From assembly GCF_018324205.1 (NCBI RefSeq), contig NZ_AP023356.1, positions 3,675,501-3,739,500 on the forward strand: a stretch of DNA of 64,000 bases. Direction: 5' to 3'. The DNA is from Actinoplanes ianthinogenes. Lineage in GTDB: Bacteria > Actinomycetota > Actinomycetes > Mycobacteriales > Micromonosporaceae. Shown here one piece after another: positions 26,506 through 35,077 of this stretch (within the stretch, counting starts at the first letter, position 1; every line of letters begins with the position of its first letter). The notes beneath the pieces were generated by a model. It had not been told where the DNA came from. It made no database searches and saw only the letters and a list, made by a program, of their open reading frames with translations. Position numbers and translations under genes: made by a program.

Positions 26506-27123
26506 GTGCCCGACGACAAGATCAATGCTCGCCGTTTTCCTCGGTCGAAGCCGCTCGAGTTCCTGATCCTGCTCGTCGTGGCGGTGGTGGTCGCGGCCGG
26601 CGTGCGGACGTTCCTGGTGCAGACCTTCTACATCCCGTCCGGGTCGATGGAGCAGACCCTGCTCCTGAACGACAAGGTGCTGGTGAACAAGGCGGTCTAC
26701 CGCTTCCGGGACCCGGAGCGCGGGGAGATCATCGTGTTCGAGCCGCCGATCGGGTGGGGCGCCGGCCCCAGCGAGCAGGAGTACATCAAACGGGTGATCG
26801 GCGTCGGCGGGGACCGGGTGGTCTGCTGCGACCCGCAGAACCGGATCACCGTGAACGGGCACCCGCTCGACGAGACCTACCTGTTCCCCGGCGACGCCCC
26901 CTCCGACGACAAGTTCGACGTGACCGTGCCGGAGGGGCGGCTCTGGGTGATGGGCGACCACCGGTCGGACTCCGCGGACTCCCGCGCCCACCTGGAGTCC
27001 GACCTGGGCACCGTGCCGGTCGACCGGGTCGCCGGGCGGGCGTTCGCGATCTACTGGCCGACGTCGCGCTGGCGCAGCCTGTCGGTCCCGCCCACCTTCA
27101 GCGGCGTCCCCGACGCCGGCTGA
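26506..27123 (+). CDS. lepB: Type I signal peptidase
   Basis: 205 aa, single N-terminal membrane anchor (about 17-36) and extracellular serine/lysine protease domain. Catalytic Ser47 in PSGSMEQTL and Lys95 in YIKRVIGVGGD; box E reads MGDHRSDSADSR. It removes signal peptides from Sec and Tat substrates, which are numerous in this window. GTG 26506 lies 6 nt after a TACGCT box and there is no Shine-Dalgarno, so the message is probably leaderless. Confidence 0.94.
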   Translation: MPDDKINARRFPRSKPLEFLILLVVAVVVAAGVRTFLVQTFYIPSGSMEQTLLLNDKVLVNKAVYRFRDPERGEIIVFEPPIGWGAGPSEQEYIKRVIGVGGDRVVCCDPQNRITVNGHPLDETYLFPGDAPSDDKFDVTVPEGRLWVMGDHRSDSADSRAHLESDLGTVPVDRVAGRAFAIYWPTSRWRSLSVPPTFSGVPDAG

Positions 27124-27132
27124 CCGCCGGGG

Positions 27133-28119
27133 TCACTGCGCGCGGCGGATCTCGCAGCTCACCATCGTGCCGACCGGGCCGGTCACGCAGATGTCGCCGC
27201 GCCGCGCGGCCGGGCCGCCGTCGAGGCGGTCCCGGGCCCGCGGGTTGTTCTCGATGTACGAGTCGTCCTCCTGCTCGCCGATGAGGTGGTCGTCACCGGC
27301 GCCGCCGCGCAGGGTGTCGTCGCCGCCCTGGCCGACGAGGATGTCGGGCCCCGCCCCGCCGGCGAGGTGGTCGTTGCCGGGGCCGCCCCAGAGGTGGTTG
27401 CCGGCGGCATTGCCGATCAGCCGGTCGGCGCCCGATCCGCCGACCACGTTCTCCACGTCGGCGCCGACGGTGTCCCCCTCGCCGCGCGCGCCGTCGTCCC
27501 CCTTGGCGCCGTCGAGGTCCACGAAGACCGGTGCCCGGCGGTCGCCGTAATAGGCGGTGTCCCGCCCGCTGCCGCCGCGCAGCACGTCACGGCCGGCATC
27601 GGCCCAGAGCACGTCGTCTCCCGGACCGCCGCTGAGCCGGTCGTCGCCGCTACCACCGGCCAGCACGTCGGCGCCCCGGCCGCCGGTCAGCGTGTCCTTG
27701 CCGCTGCCACCGTCCAGATCGTCCATGCCGGTGCCGCCGATGAGCCGGTCGGCGCCGGCGCCGCCCCAGGCGAGCAGCGCCACCGAGGTCTTGTTGACGA
27801 TCCGGTCGTTCCTGTCGCCGAGCTTCGCCTGGATGCCGTCCAGCGACCTCGGCGTGCACCGCACCTTGGTCCGGTCCCCGCCGACCGTGGCGCAGCCCCG
27901 GCCGGGTGTGATCGCGACCCGGTCGTCGATCGTCACGGTGCGCCCGGATCGGGTGAGCACGACATCGTTGACGGCGCCACGACCGGCTCGGAAGTACACC
28001 TCGTCGCTGGTCACCCAGGCGGACCCGGTGGTGGCCGCGGCCTGGGCCGGGGCCGGCAGGAACGCGGCCCCGGCGACGACCGCCACGGCCACCGCGATCG
28101 GCTTGATACGGATTCTCAT
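27133..28119 (-). CDS. Secreted RTX-type calcium-binding repeat protein
   Basis: 328 aa. Sec signal peptide (MRIRIKPIAV start, cleavage after about AQAAA), an N-terminal beta domain to about residue 110, then many GGxGxDxL nonapeptides (GGTGMDDLDGGSGKDTLTGG and further blocks) that form a Ca-binding parallel beta-roll. A short Cys-containing C-terminus follows. In a Gram-positive the repeats fold on export. No adjacent type I secretion genes, so Sec export is likely. Role unknown: adhesin or matrix protein is possible. Confidence 0.88.
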   Translation of the reverse strand: MRIRIKPIAVAVAVVAGAAFLPAPAQAAATTGSAWVTSDEVYFRAGRGAVNDVVLTRSGRTVTIDDRVAITPGRGCATVGGDRTKVRCTPRSLDGIQAKLGDRNDRIVNKTSVALLAWGGAGADRLIGGTGMDDLDGGSGKDTLTGGRGADVLAGGSGDDRLSGGPGDDVLWADAGRDVLRGGSGRDTAYYGDRRAPVFVDLDGAKGDDGARGEGDTVGADVENVVGGSGADRLIGNAAGNHLWGGPGNDHLAGGAGPDILVGQGGDDTLRGGAGDDHLIGEQEDDSYIENNPRARDRLDGGPAARRGDICVTGPVGTMVSCEIRRAQ

Positions 28120-28208
28120 GATCTCCCCCGCTCTCGTTGCTGACATCAGGTGCGATGCCACCCGGAGCGAGGTGGTTCGGGAGCCCGGATAACGGATGGG
28201 TAACGGCG

Positions 28209-28586
28209 TCAGCCGCGCAGCGGGAGCGGGGTCTCGTGGTTCAGGTAAAGGACGATCTCCAGCCGGGCGCCGTCGTCGTACAGCAGGTAGGACGAGGTCA
28301 TCGGGACCGGTGCGCCGCCGTCCAGCCGGGACGCGGCCCACCCGGTGCGCACGAGGACGTAGTGGTCGTCCAGGCGACTGCTGCTCAGCGACACCAGCTC
28401 GGCCCGGCCGATCCCCAGGCCGGCGAACATCTCGGCCCGCCGGGGCAGGGCCCGCAGGAACGCCGCCCGGGTCACCGTCCGCGCGCCCGTGGCGTCCGCG
28501 ACGAGGAACGGGTCGGCGAAGCAGGCTCCGATCGCGCCGGGAGCCGGTGATGTGAACGTGCGGAAGAACTGGTCGATGCGGTCCAC
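28209..28586 (-). CDS. NTF2-like (SnoaL/DUF4440-type) protein
   Basis: About 125 aa cystatin-like fold: DRIDQFFRTFTSPAPGAIGACFADPF start and a C-terminal LEIVLYLNHETPLP strand. GTG 28586 is chosen because AGGAGG lies 8 nt upstream. Has its own promoter (TATGAT -10 at 28646-28651). No catalytic residues can be assigned. Confidence 0.75.
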   Translation of the reverse strand: MDRIDQFFRTFTSPAPGAIGACFADPFLVADATGARTVTRAAFLRALPRRAEMFAGLGIGRAELVSLSSSRLDDHYVLVRTGWAASRLDGGAPVPMTSSYLLYDDGARLEIVLYLNHETPLPLRG

Positions 28587-28645
28587 GGAAAAGGCCTCCT
28601 GAGAACGACGATGAACGTCGCCCAGATTAGGAGGCCGTCCCACTA

Positions 28646-28674
28646 ATCATACCACTTTGTCTATTTTCATGACA
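28646..28674 (-). promoter_or_regulatory. Sigma-70-like promoter of the NTF2-like gene
   Basis: On the minus strand TGTCAT (28674-28669), 17-bp spacer, TATGAT (28651-28646), in an AT-rich island. The -10 is strong, the -35 weak. The transcript would start near 28639 and read into the AGGAGG-led gene. Confidence 0.5.
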
Positions 28675-28708
28675 GTACCCAGCAGGCAGCCCGGGATCGG
28701 CCGAACGG

Positions 28709-30175
28709 TCAGTAGTCCGTCTCGATCGCGTGCGGCAGGAAGTTGCAGTGGTTCTTCGTGACCAGGCCGGCCGTGCCGAGGTCCTCACGGATGCCCATCC
28801 CGGCCGGCTCCCCGTCGATCAGCCAGGAGCCGATCACCGGGTGCACGGTGCCCTCCAGAGCGTCGAAGGACGGCAGCTCACAGAGCTCCTGCACGACGTA
28901 CAGACCGTCCGAGCCGTACTCTGAGGGGTTCTCGGTGATCGGCACCCCGTCCCGGAACAGCGTCACCGAACCGCCCTCCCGGCCCCAGACCGGCTTCTTC
29001 GCGTACGACGTCAGCTTCTTCGCCCCGGTGGAGTCGGCGAAGTACGACGGCAGCAGGTACTTCCCCCGCTCCGGATCGTCACCGAACAGCTTCCACAGCA
29101 CCGGGAGCAGCGCCTTGTTGCCGAGCAGCGCGGCCTTGTACGGCGGCTCGATCCACACCGTCCCGCGTTTCGCCGGGTCGGCCATGTTCCGGAAGAACGC
29201 CTTGCCGCCCTCCTCGTGCCAGAACCACTCCCACGGGTAGAGCATGAAGATCACGTCGATCGGCTGCGCCTCGTGCTCGCGCCCCGGGCCGGGCACGTAC
29301 ACCACCCGGTCGTCGCTGACGTCCCAGCCGATCTGGCTCATCGCGATCAGCTCGACCGGGAAGCCGGCCTCCTCGGCGGTGGACATCAGGTACGCGACGT
29401 TCATCCGGTCCTCGCCCGAGGTGTCCGACGTCTCGTACGCAAAAAAGATCTTGGGTTTCTCCGGGAGCCAGGGCCGGGCCTCGCGCAGCTTGGCGATGTT
29501 GCGCCGCCAGGCGCCCGGATCGGCCGGCTCACCGTCGGGGGTGGCCTCCCAGCCGACCAGCCGGTCGTGGATGGAGTTCCACTGCCGCCACGGGTGCTTG
29601 CTGATCCCGGTCTGGTCCATCCAGTGCCACTGGATGACCGCGGCCTCGACCAGCGCGGTCGGGGTCTGCGCGTTGAACTCCAGCAGCCGCGGCGTGGTGC
29701 CGGCGCCGTTGTACCAGAAGTCGAAACGGCCGTAGACGCTCGGCGAGAAGTCCGGGGTCTGCATCGGCACCCGGCCGTCCGGGTCCTTGTCGCGGTGCGT
29801 CCAGGTGTCCGCGTCCCCGTCGAACCAGGTCCGGATGATCTGCTCGTGGGTGTACTCGGGCACGCCGATCCGGGTCAGGAAGCAGATGTCCGGCGTGCAG
29901 ACCGAGTCGAAGTAGCCACGGCGGCGGCCCTCGGCGGTGCGCCGCGGGCACTGCTCGACGATCCAGTCGCCGGCCTCCAGACACATCGCGTACAGCGTCG
30001 CGGTGGCCGTCTCCAGCTCCTCGATCTCGGCCGCGGTGAAGTCGTAGTACGGCCCCTCCTGCCAGTACGAGTACATCGACCCGTCCGGCAGCACCTCGTC
30101 GTTGTACGTCAGCCCGAGACTGAAATTGGTCAGCCGCCAACCGTCCCGGACCGGCCCGTACGCAATCCGCTTCAT
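28709..30175 (-). CDS. Glutathionylspermidine-synthetase-like ATP-grasp protein
   Basis: 488 aa. N-terminal pre-ATP-grasp and C-terminal ATP-grasp of the GSP_synth family: PRLLEFNAQTPTAL, IDVIFMLYPWEWF, RGTVWIEPPYKAALLGNKALLPVLW and KPVWGREGGSVTL are typical. The amidase half of bifunctional Gsp synthetase is missing, as in E. coli YgiC/YjfC. It should ligate an amine to a carboxylate with ATP, substrate unknown. The start overlaps the upstream lipoprotein gene (ATGA), giving a lipoprotein-lipoprotein-ligase operon reminiscent of ygiB-ygiC. Confidence 0.9.
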   Translation of the reverse strand: MKRIAYGPVRDGWRLTNFSLGLTYNDEVLPDGSMYSYWQEGPYYDFTAAEIEELETATATLYAMCLEAGDWIVEQCPRRTAEGRRRGYFDSVCTPDICFLTRIGVPEYTHEQIIRTWFDGDADTWTHRDKDPDGRVPMQTPDFSPSVYGRFDFWYNGAGTTPRLLEFNAQTPTALVEAAVIQWHWMDQTGISKHPWRQWNSIHDRLVGWEATPDGEPADPGAWRRNIAKLREARPWLPEKPKIFFAYETSDTSGEDRMNVAYLMSTAEEAGFPVELIAMSQIGWDVSDDRVVYVPGPGREHEAQPIDVIFMLYPWEWFWHEEGGKAFFRNMADPAKRGTVWIEPPYKAALLGNKALLPVLWKLFGDDPERGKYLLPSYFADSTGAKKLTSYAKKPVWGREGGSVTLFRDGVPITENPSEYGSDGLYVVQELCELPSFDALEGTVHPVIGSWLIDGEPAGMGIREDLGTAGLVTKNHCNFLPHAIETDY

Positions 30176-30726
30176 CCCCCCACCGTCCCGCTCACCGTGC
30201 CGATCCCACCGCTCCCGGTCGTGGTGCTGCTCCGGCCGATGACGTTGCTCTTCACGGTGCTCCCGTTGCGCACCACACCGCTCGCCGGAAGCCCGTAGTA
30301 GGTCCGGGAGTCGATGTCGTCCCGCGCGAACGACTCTCCGCCACTCAGTGTCCGTCCCGGCTTCAGCCCTCGCGGGTAGTTCGGGGAGTGCCAGAACAGG
30401 TACTCCGCGCCGTCGCCCTCGCCGGTGTCCTCGCAGAGGTCCGGGTCGACGATCACGCCGTCCTGGTCGGCGCAGTAGAAGACCTCGGCGGGCTCGGTGG
30501 TGGCCTTCGGGGGCGCGGTGGTGGCCTTCGGAGGCGCGGTGGTGGCCTTGGTCCTGGTTTTCGCCGGCGCGGTGGTGGGCGGGACGGTGAAGTCCTCGGG
30601 CTGGTCGTCGTTCGCGGCGTAGACGTCCGGCTCGTAGGAGGGCTCCTCAGCCGGGGCGTCACAGGCGGTCAGGGCAAGAAAGGAGGCCGTCAGAACGACG
30701 GCCCTCGAGGTCCAGCGTCGCGTCAT
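30172..30726 (-). CDS. Lipoprotein, paralogue of the next upstream gene
   Basis: 184 aa. Signal peptide with canonical lipobox LTAC, a Thr/Pro/Lys-rich linker with two copies of TTAPPKA, then a conserved block: FYCADQDGVIVDPDLCED, WHSPNYPRG and YYGLPASGVVRNGSTVK. The same block is in the gene at 30735-31169. Translationally coupled to the GSP-synthetase-like gene. The pairing suggests a YgiB (DUF1190)-like surface partner of the ligase; this is inference. Confidence 0.82.
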   Translation of the reverse strand: MTRRWTSRAVVLTASFLALTACDAPAEEPSYEPDVYAANDDQPEDFTVPPTTAPAKTRTKATTAPPKATTAPPKATTEPAEVFYCADQDGVIVDPDLCEDTGEGDGAEYLFWHSPNYPRGLKPGRTLSGGESFARDDIDSRTYYGLPASGVVRNGSTVKSNVIGRSSTTTGSGGIGTVSGTVGG

Positions 30727-30734
30727 CTCGGTGG

Positions 30735-31169
30735 TCAGCCGCCCGACGAGCCGTGGCCGGACGACCCGTGCCCGCTGCTGCCGCTGCCGCCCTTGCCGAC
30801 CACGCTGGTCTTGACCGTGCCGTTGCCCACCCGGCCGCTGCTGGGCAGGCCGTACGTGCTGCGCGACGCCTTGTCGTTGTACGCGAACCGGCTCCCCCCG
30901 GACGGCAGCTTGTAGCCCACCGGGTAGCCGGAGCGGTAGCTCGGCGAGTGGTAGATGTAGTAGCCACTGCCACCGTGATAGCTGTCATCGTCGTCGCAGT
31001 AGTCCTCGTCGACGACCACGCCGTTCTCGTCGGCGCAGTAGAAGCCCTCGTCGGTGTACTGGTACGAATAGTCGTCGTCGTTGTCGCACGCCGCCGCACC
31101 ACCCGCAGCGAGCAGCAGGAATGTGCTGGTCAACGTGACGCTGCGGGAACTCATGCGCCGATTCATCAC
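30735..31169 (-). CDS. Lipoprotein-like exported protein, first of a paralogous pair
   Basis: 144 aa. Signal peptide followed by CDND (weak lipobox, AAAC), then an Asp/Tyr-rich stretch and the conserved block FYCADENGVVVDEDYCD, YHSPSYRSGYPVG, STYGLPSSGRVGNGTVK, ending in a Gly/Ser/His tail with three SSGHG-like repeats. The two Cys in the block are shared with the downstream paralogue, so a disulfide is likely. Eight bp from the paralogue, 33 bp after the SDR gene, all on one strand. Confidence 0.8.
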   Translation of the reverse strand: MMNRRMSSRSVTLTSTFLLLAAGGAAACDNDDDYSYQYTDEGFYCADENGVVVDEDYCDDDDSYHGGSGYYIYHSPSYRSGYPVGYKLPSGGSRFAYNDKASRSTYGLPSSGRVGNGTVKTSVVGKGGSGSSGHGSSGHGSSGG

Positions 31170-31202
31170 TTCTTTGTAGCCGTTCTCAGCAAGTTGCCAG
31201 CA

Positions 31203-31967
31203 TCAGTCCCGTGGCCCGCCGGCCACGTAGATCACCTGTCCGGAGACGAATCCGGCACCCTCGCTCACCAGGAACGAGACGGTGTTCGCCACATCCTCGG
31301 GACGGCCCGCGCGGGCCACCGGGATCTGACCGATCATCGCCTTCTCGAAGTCGGCGAACTCCACACCCATCCGGGCCGCGGTGGCCCGGGTCATGTCGGT
31401 GACGATGAAGCCGGGCGCCACCGCGTTCGCGGTGATGCCGAACTTGCCCAGCTCGATCGCCAGCGTCTTGACGAAGCCCTGCAGGCCGGCCTTGGCCGCC
31501 GCGTAGTTGGCCTGTCCGCGATTGCCCAGCGCGGAGGTGCTCGACAGGCTGACGATCCGGCCGTAACCGGCGTCCACCATGTGCTTCTGCACCGCCTTGG
31601 TGAACAGGAACGAGCCCTTCAGGTGCACCGACATCACGGTGTCCCAGTCGTCCTCGCTCATCTTGAACAGCAGGTTGTCCCGGAGCACACCGGCGTTGTT
31701 GACCAGCACGGTCGGCGGGCCCAACTCGGCCACCACCCGCTCCACCGCGGCGGCCACCTGGGCCGGGTCGGACACGTCGGCGCCGACCGCGACCGCGGTG
31801 CCACCGGCGTCGTGGATCGCGGTGACCGTGTTGGCACAGGCGCCCTCGTCCAGGTCCACGACCGCGACGGCCAGGCCGTCGGCGGCGAGCTTGAGCGCGA
31901 TGGCCTCGCCGATGCCGCGCGCGGCTCCGGTGACGATGGCGACCCTGGACGATGCGGACTGCGACAC
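31203..31967 (-). CDS. Short-chain dehydrogenase/reductase (FabG-like)
   Basis: 254 aa classical SDR. NADP site TGAARGIGEA, NNAG, catalytic Ser in SLSSTSALG and YxxxK in NYAAAKAG; C-terminal FVSGQVIYVAGG is typical of 3-oxoacyl-ACP reductase-like members. GTG 31967 follows GGAGG by 5 nt. It lies between the GH13 gene and the lipoprotein operon with small gaps, but no functional link is evident. True FabG is normally next to inhA or acpP, so this is probably a paralogue. Confidence 0.9.
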   Translation of the reverse strand: MSQSASSRVAIVTGAARGIGEAIALKLAADGLAVAVVDLDEGACANTVTAIHDAGGTAVAVGADVSDPAQVAAAVERVVAELGPPTVLVNNAGVLRDNLLFKMSEDDWDTVMSVHLKGSFLFTKAVQKHMVDAGYGRIVSLSSTSALGNRGQANYAAAKAGLQGFVKTLAIELGKFGITANAVAPGFIVTDMTRATAARMGVEFADFEKAMIGQIPVARAGRPEDVANTVSFLVSEGAGFVSGQVIYVAGGPRD

Positions 31968-32020
31968 TGCGGCCTCCGGTTGTGATCTTCGCTGCTCCCG
32001 GAGGCCGATGCTAGTCGCGG

Positions 32021-33667
32021 TCACGCGGTTCTGCGCAGCCGGATCCAGCGATATCCGTACCCGGTGACCGGCAGGTCGGCGAGTTTGCCCGGATCCGGGT
32101 AATCCGTGTCGGCCAGCACGTCGTTGGGCATCTCCGCCTCGCCGGCGATGCTGCTCAGATCGACGGTCACCTCGTCCGGCCCGAGGTTGTGCAGGAACAG
32201 CATGGTCCCGGTGCCGTCGTCGGCGCGGTGCACCAGCAGCCCCTTGGGCGCCGGCACGTCGACGTAGGTGCAGCTGCCGCTGCCGATCTCGGGCGCCTCG
32301 CGCAGGGTCCGGATCATCCGCTCGAACCAGGCGAGCAGCGACTGCGGGTCGTGCCGTTGCAGGGTCACGTTGATCGTGTCGTAGCCGAACCCGTCGTCGG
32401 TGACCACCGGCCGGACCAGGTCGCCCGGATCCGCCGTGGAGAAGCCGGCGTTGGGCAGGTTGGACCACTGCATCGGGGTGCGGATCGCGTCGCGCCCCTC
32501 CAGACGCAGGTCGTCGCCCATCCCGATCTCCTCGCCGTACCGCAGCACCGGGGTGCCGCGCAGGCTGAACTGCAGGGCGTAGGCCAGTTCCAGGCGACGG
32601 CGGTCGTTGCCCAGCATCGGGGCCAGCCGGCGGCGGATGCCCCGGCCGTACAGTTGCATGTTCTCGTCCGGGCCGAACTTCGCGAAGACGTCGGCGCGCT
32701 GCTCGGCGGTGAGCCGGGACAGGTCGATCTCGTCGTGGTTGCGCAGGAAGGTGGCCCACTGCCCGCCGGGCGGCAGCGCCGGGGTGTCCCGCAGCCCGTC
32801 GATGATCGGCTCCGGATCCTCGCGGGCCAGCGCGAGCACCATCTTGGCGTTCAGCATGAAGTCGAACAGCATGTGGATCCGGTTGCCCGAGCCGCCCTCG
32901 TCGCCGAAGTAGCTGACCAGCTGCGCCGGCTCCACATTGGCCTCGGCCAGCAGCACCGCGTCGCTCTTGCGCCACTGGATGTGCTGGCGCAGCTCGGTGA
33001 GGAAGCCGAAGTCCTTCGGTGAGTCCGGATTGCCGGGATCGGTCTCCTCGATGATGAACGGCACGGCGTCCATCCGGAACCCGGCCACCCCCAGCTGCAA
33101 CCAGAACGCGCAGATCTTCTTGATCTCCTCGCGCACCTCGGGATTGCGGATGTTGAGGTCCGGCTGGAACTTGTAGAACCGGTGGTAGTACCAGAGCTTC
33201 GCGGTCCGGTCGTAACTCCAGGTCTCGTCCTGCTCGCCGGGGAAGACCATGCCCTGGTTGCGGTCCGCCGGAGCGGTCTCGCTCCAGACATACCAATCAC
33301 GGTACGGCGAGTCCGGCGACGACCGCGCCGAGACGAACCAGGGGTGCTTGTCGGAGGTGTGGTTCACCACCAGGTCGATGATCACCTTGATGCCGCGGTT
33401 GCCGGCCTGGTGCAGCAGCTCGGCGAAGTCACCCAGGGTGCCGAACCGCGGATCGACGTTGTAGAAGTCGGCGACGTCGTACCCGTCGTCGCGGTCCGGC
33501 GAGGGGTGGATCGGGTTCAGCCAGAGGCAGGTGACACCCAGCCGGGCCAGGTAGTCGAGCCGGCCGATCAGCCCCGGGATGTCACCGCAGCCGTCCCCGT
33601 TCGAGTCGGCGAAGGTATCGATGTCAAGGCAGTAGATGACCGCCTTCGTGTACCACCGGTCACTCAT
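32021..33667 (-). CDS. GH13 alpha-amylase family enzyme (trehalose synthase-like)
   Basis: 548 aa. GH13 barrel with conserved regions DLVVNHTS, GFRMDAVPF (nucleophile Asp200), LLAEANVEP (acid Glu242) and FLRNHDE (Asp312); YTKAVIYCLDIDTFADSNGDG is the start typical of maltose-to-trehalose isomerases (TreS) and relatives. TreS usually has GxxxVYxxxVRSF-like residues and a maltokinase neighbour, which is not present, so an alpha-glucosidase or amylase role is not excluded. ATG 33667 overlaps the upstream membrane-protein stop by 8 bp. Confidence 0.86.
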   Translation of the reverse strand: MSDRWYTKAVIYCLDIDTFADSNGDGCGDIPGLIGRLDYLARLGVTCLWLNPIHPSPDRDDGYDVADFYNVDPRFGTLGDFAELLHQAGNRGIKVIIDLVVNHTSDKHPWFVSARSSPDSPYRDWYVWSETAPADRNQGMVFPGEQDETWSYDRTAKLWYYHRFYKFQPDLNIRNPEVREEIKKICAFWLQLGVAGFRMDAVPFIIEETDPGNPDSPKDFGFLTELRQHIQWRKSDAVLLAEANVEPAQLVSYFGDEGGSGNRIHMLFDFMLNAKMVLALAREDPEPIIDGLRDTPALPPGGQWATFLRNHDEIDLSRLTAEQRADVFAKFGPDENMQLYGRGIRRRLAPMLGNDRRRLELAYALQFSLRGTPVLRYGEEIGMGDDLRLEGRDAIRTPMQWSNLPNAGFSTADPGDLVRPVVTDDGFGYDTINVTLQRHDPQSLLAWFERMIRTLREAPEIGSGSCTYVDVPAPKGLLVHRADDGTGTMLFLHNLGPDEVTVDLSSIAGEAEMPNDVLADTDYPDPGKLADLPVTGYGYRWIRLRRTA

Positions 33668-34661
33668 ACACCCCTTCTTGACCGCCACCCGCACCCGGGA
33701 AACCTGACGGCTGCTCGTCGCCCGTGCGAGTCAGGATCACCGCGAGCGCGACGGCGGCGACGATGGCGACCGGGGCGAGGGACAGCAGCGTCTCCCGCGC
33801 CGTGATCATCTCCGGGATCCGGCTGCCGGAGTAACCGGCCAGCACCGTCGCGTCCCAGGTCTCGAGGAGGGCGATCGGGGCCAGCAGCATCGCCGGGAAG
33901 AGCAGCGCCACCCGGCGGCGCACCGGCGGGTCGATGCCGATCACCACGCCGGCGAACAGGGCCAGCGGCAGCCAGACCGCGAGATCGTCCCACTCGAACA
34001 CGGGTGTTTCCGCTGCCCAGGCCGCGAAGGCCGGGGTGAGCGCGGCGACAGCCAGCAGGGCGAGGCCGAAACCACCGACGACGCTGCGGACCGGGCGGGC
34101 GGTCCGGGCCGTGACGAAGGCGGCGGTCACCAGGATCGCCACGATCGGCGTCCAGGCCAGGCGCATCGACTGCCACGGGGTCAGGCCCAGCCAGAAGGTC
34201 AGGGTGCCGAGCTCGACCAGGAGCGCGGCCGCGGAGAGCACGGCGGCGGCGCGGTAGCGGCCGGCGACCGCCACGGCGGCGACGGCGAGCCAGGCAACGG
34301 CTCGCAGCGCCGGGTCGATCAGGCCGTCGACGCCGGCGAGCTGTCTCGGGGAGCCGTGGGTCAGGTCGATCGTCGCCTCGGCGAACGTCGCCAGGGCGAA
34401 GCCGCCGAGCAGCAGGGCGACCAGCACACCGGCGACGGCGGCGGCGTCGTGCCAACCCGTACGCGAAGCGGGGCCTGATCTGGCGAAGCGTGCCGTGAGG
34501 CCCGCGCGGAGCAGGTCCAGCGCATCGCCGAGGCTGGGAAACCGGCGGTCCGGCGGCGAACCCGCCAGCAGCACCCCCAGCATCTCCTCCTCGTAGGCGG
34601 CCCGGTGTGCCGCCGGATAGACCCGCAGCAGAGTGCGGTAACGACTCTCCAGAGTGGTCAC
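33660..34661 (-). CDS. Membrane protein with permease-prefix-like N-terminus
   Basis: 333 aa. The N-terminal RYRTLLRVYPAAHRAAYEEEML motif is found in many actinobacterial proteins encoded after PadR genes; about eight transmembrane helices follow. Start overlaps the padR stop by 4 bp, stop overlaps the GH13 start by 8 bp, so all three are translationally linked. Function unknown; probably sensor or partner of the PadR switch. Confidence 0.82.
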   Translation of the reverse strand: MTTLESRYRTLLRVYPAAHRAAYEEEMLGVLLAGSPPDRRFPSLGDALDLLRAGLTARFARSGPASRTGWHDAAAVAGVLVALLLGGFALATFAEATIDLTHGSPRQLAGVDGLIDPALRAVAWLAVAAVAVAGRYRAAAVLSAAALLVELGTLTFWLGLTPWQSMRLAWTPIVAILVTAAFVTARTARPVRSVVGGFGLALLAVAALTPAFAAWAAETPVFEWDDLAVWLPLALFAGVVIGIDPPVRRRVALLFPAMLLAPIALLETWDATVLAGYSGSRIPEMITARETLLSLAPVAIVAAVALAVILTRTGDEQPSGFPGAGGGQEGVYE

Positions 34662-35005
34662 GTGGTCGCTCCGCCGAGGGTGGCGCGGCGGGCTCGCAGG
34701 CGGCGGTCGGCGATGGCGGCCTGGGCGCGCAGGCGGGCGGTCTCGGCGGACAGGCTCTGCTCGCCCGCCCCGGTGAGGCGGTAGTAACGCCGCAGCCGGG
34801 ACTGGACGACCTCCTCGCGGTCGACCTCGATCAGGCCGTCGACGCGCAGCCGGTCGAGGGCGGCATACAGCGTCCCGGCGCGCAGCCGGACCCGTCCGCC
34901 TGTCATCTCGGCCACATCCTCGATCACGGCATAACCGTGTCGCGGCTCCGCGGCCAGGGCGGTGAGCACCAGGAACGTGGGCTCCCGCATCGGAACGTCG
35001 GTCAT
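34658..35005 (-). CDS. PadR-family transcriptional regulator
   Basis: 115 aa. Winged helix REPTFLVLTALAAEPRHGYAVIEDV and RAGTLYAALDRLRVDGLIEV, with a C-terminal dimer helix. ATG 35005. A near-perfect ATATAACG-N5-CGGTATAT dyad immediately upstream covers the promoter, so it probably represses itself and the coupled membrane-protein/GH13 genes. Confidence 0.9.
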   Translation of the reverse strand: MTDVPMREPTFLVLTALAAEPRHGYAVIEDVAEMTGGRVRLRAGTLYAALDRLRVDGLIEVDREEVVQSRLRRYYRLTGAGEQSLSAETARLRAQAAIADRRLRARRATLGGATT

Positions 35006-35014
35006 GGCGGAAGA

Positions 35015-35035
35015 ATATAACGATGAACGGTATAT
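35015..35035. promoter_or_regulatory. PadR operator candidate
   Basis: ATATAACG-N5-CGGTATAT (7 of 8 positions symmetric), an AT-rich dyad 10 bp upstream of padR that contains a TATATT -10-like box on the minus strand. Confidence 0.55.
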
Positions 35036-35077
35036 ACGGAAGTGATTGCGCGGCGGCGTGCCGGGTAGGAGAAGTGA

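Noticed and set aside
31203..33296. 697-aa frame joining the SDR to upstream sequence
   Set aside because: The upstream part is an out-of-frame reading of the GH13 gene; SDR has its own GTG and GGAGG at 31967.
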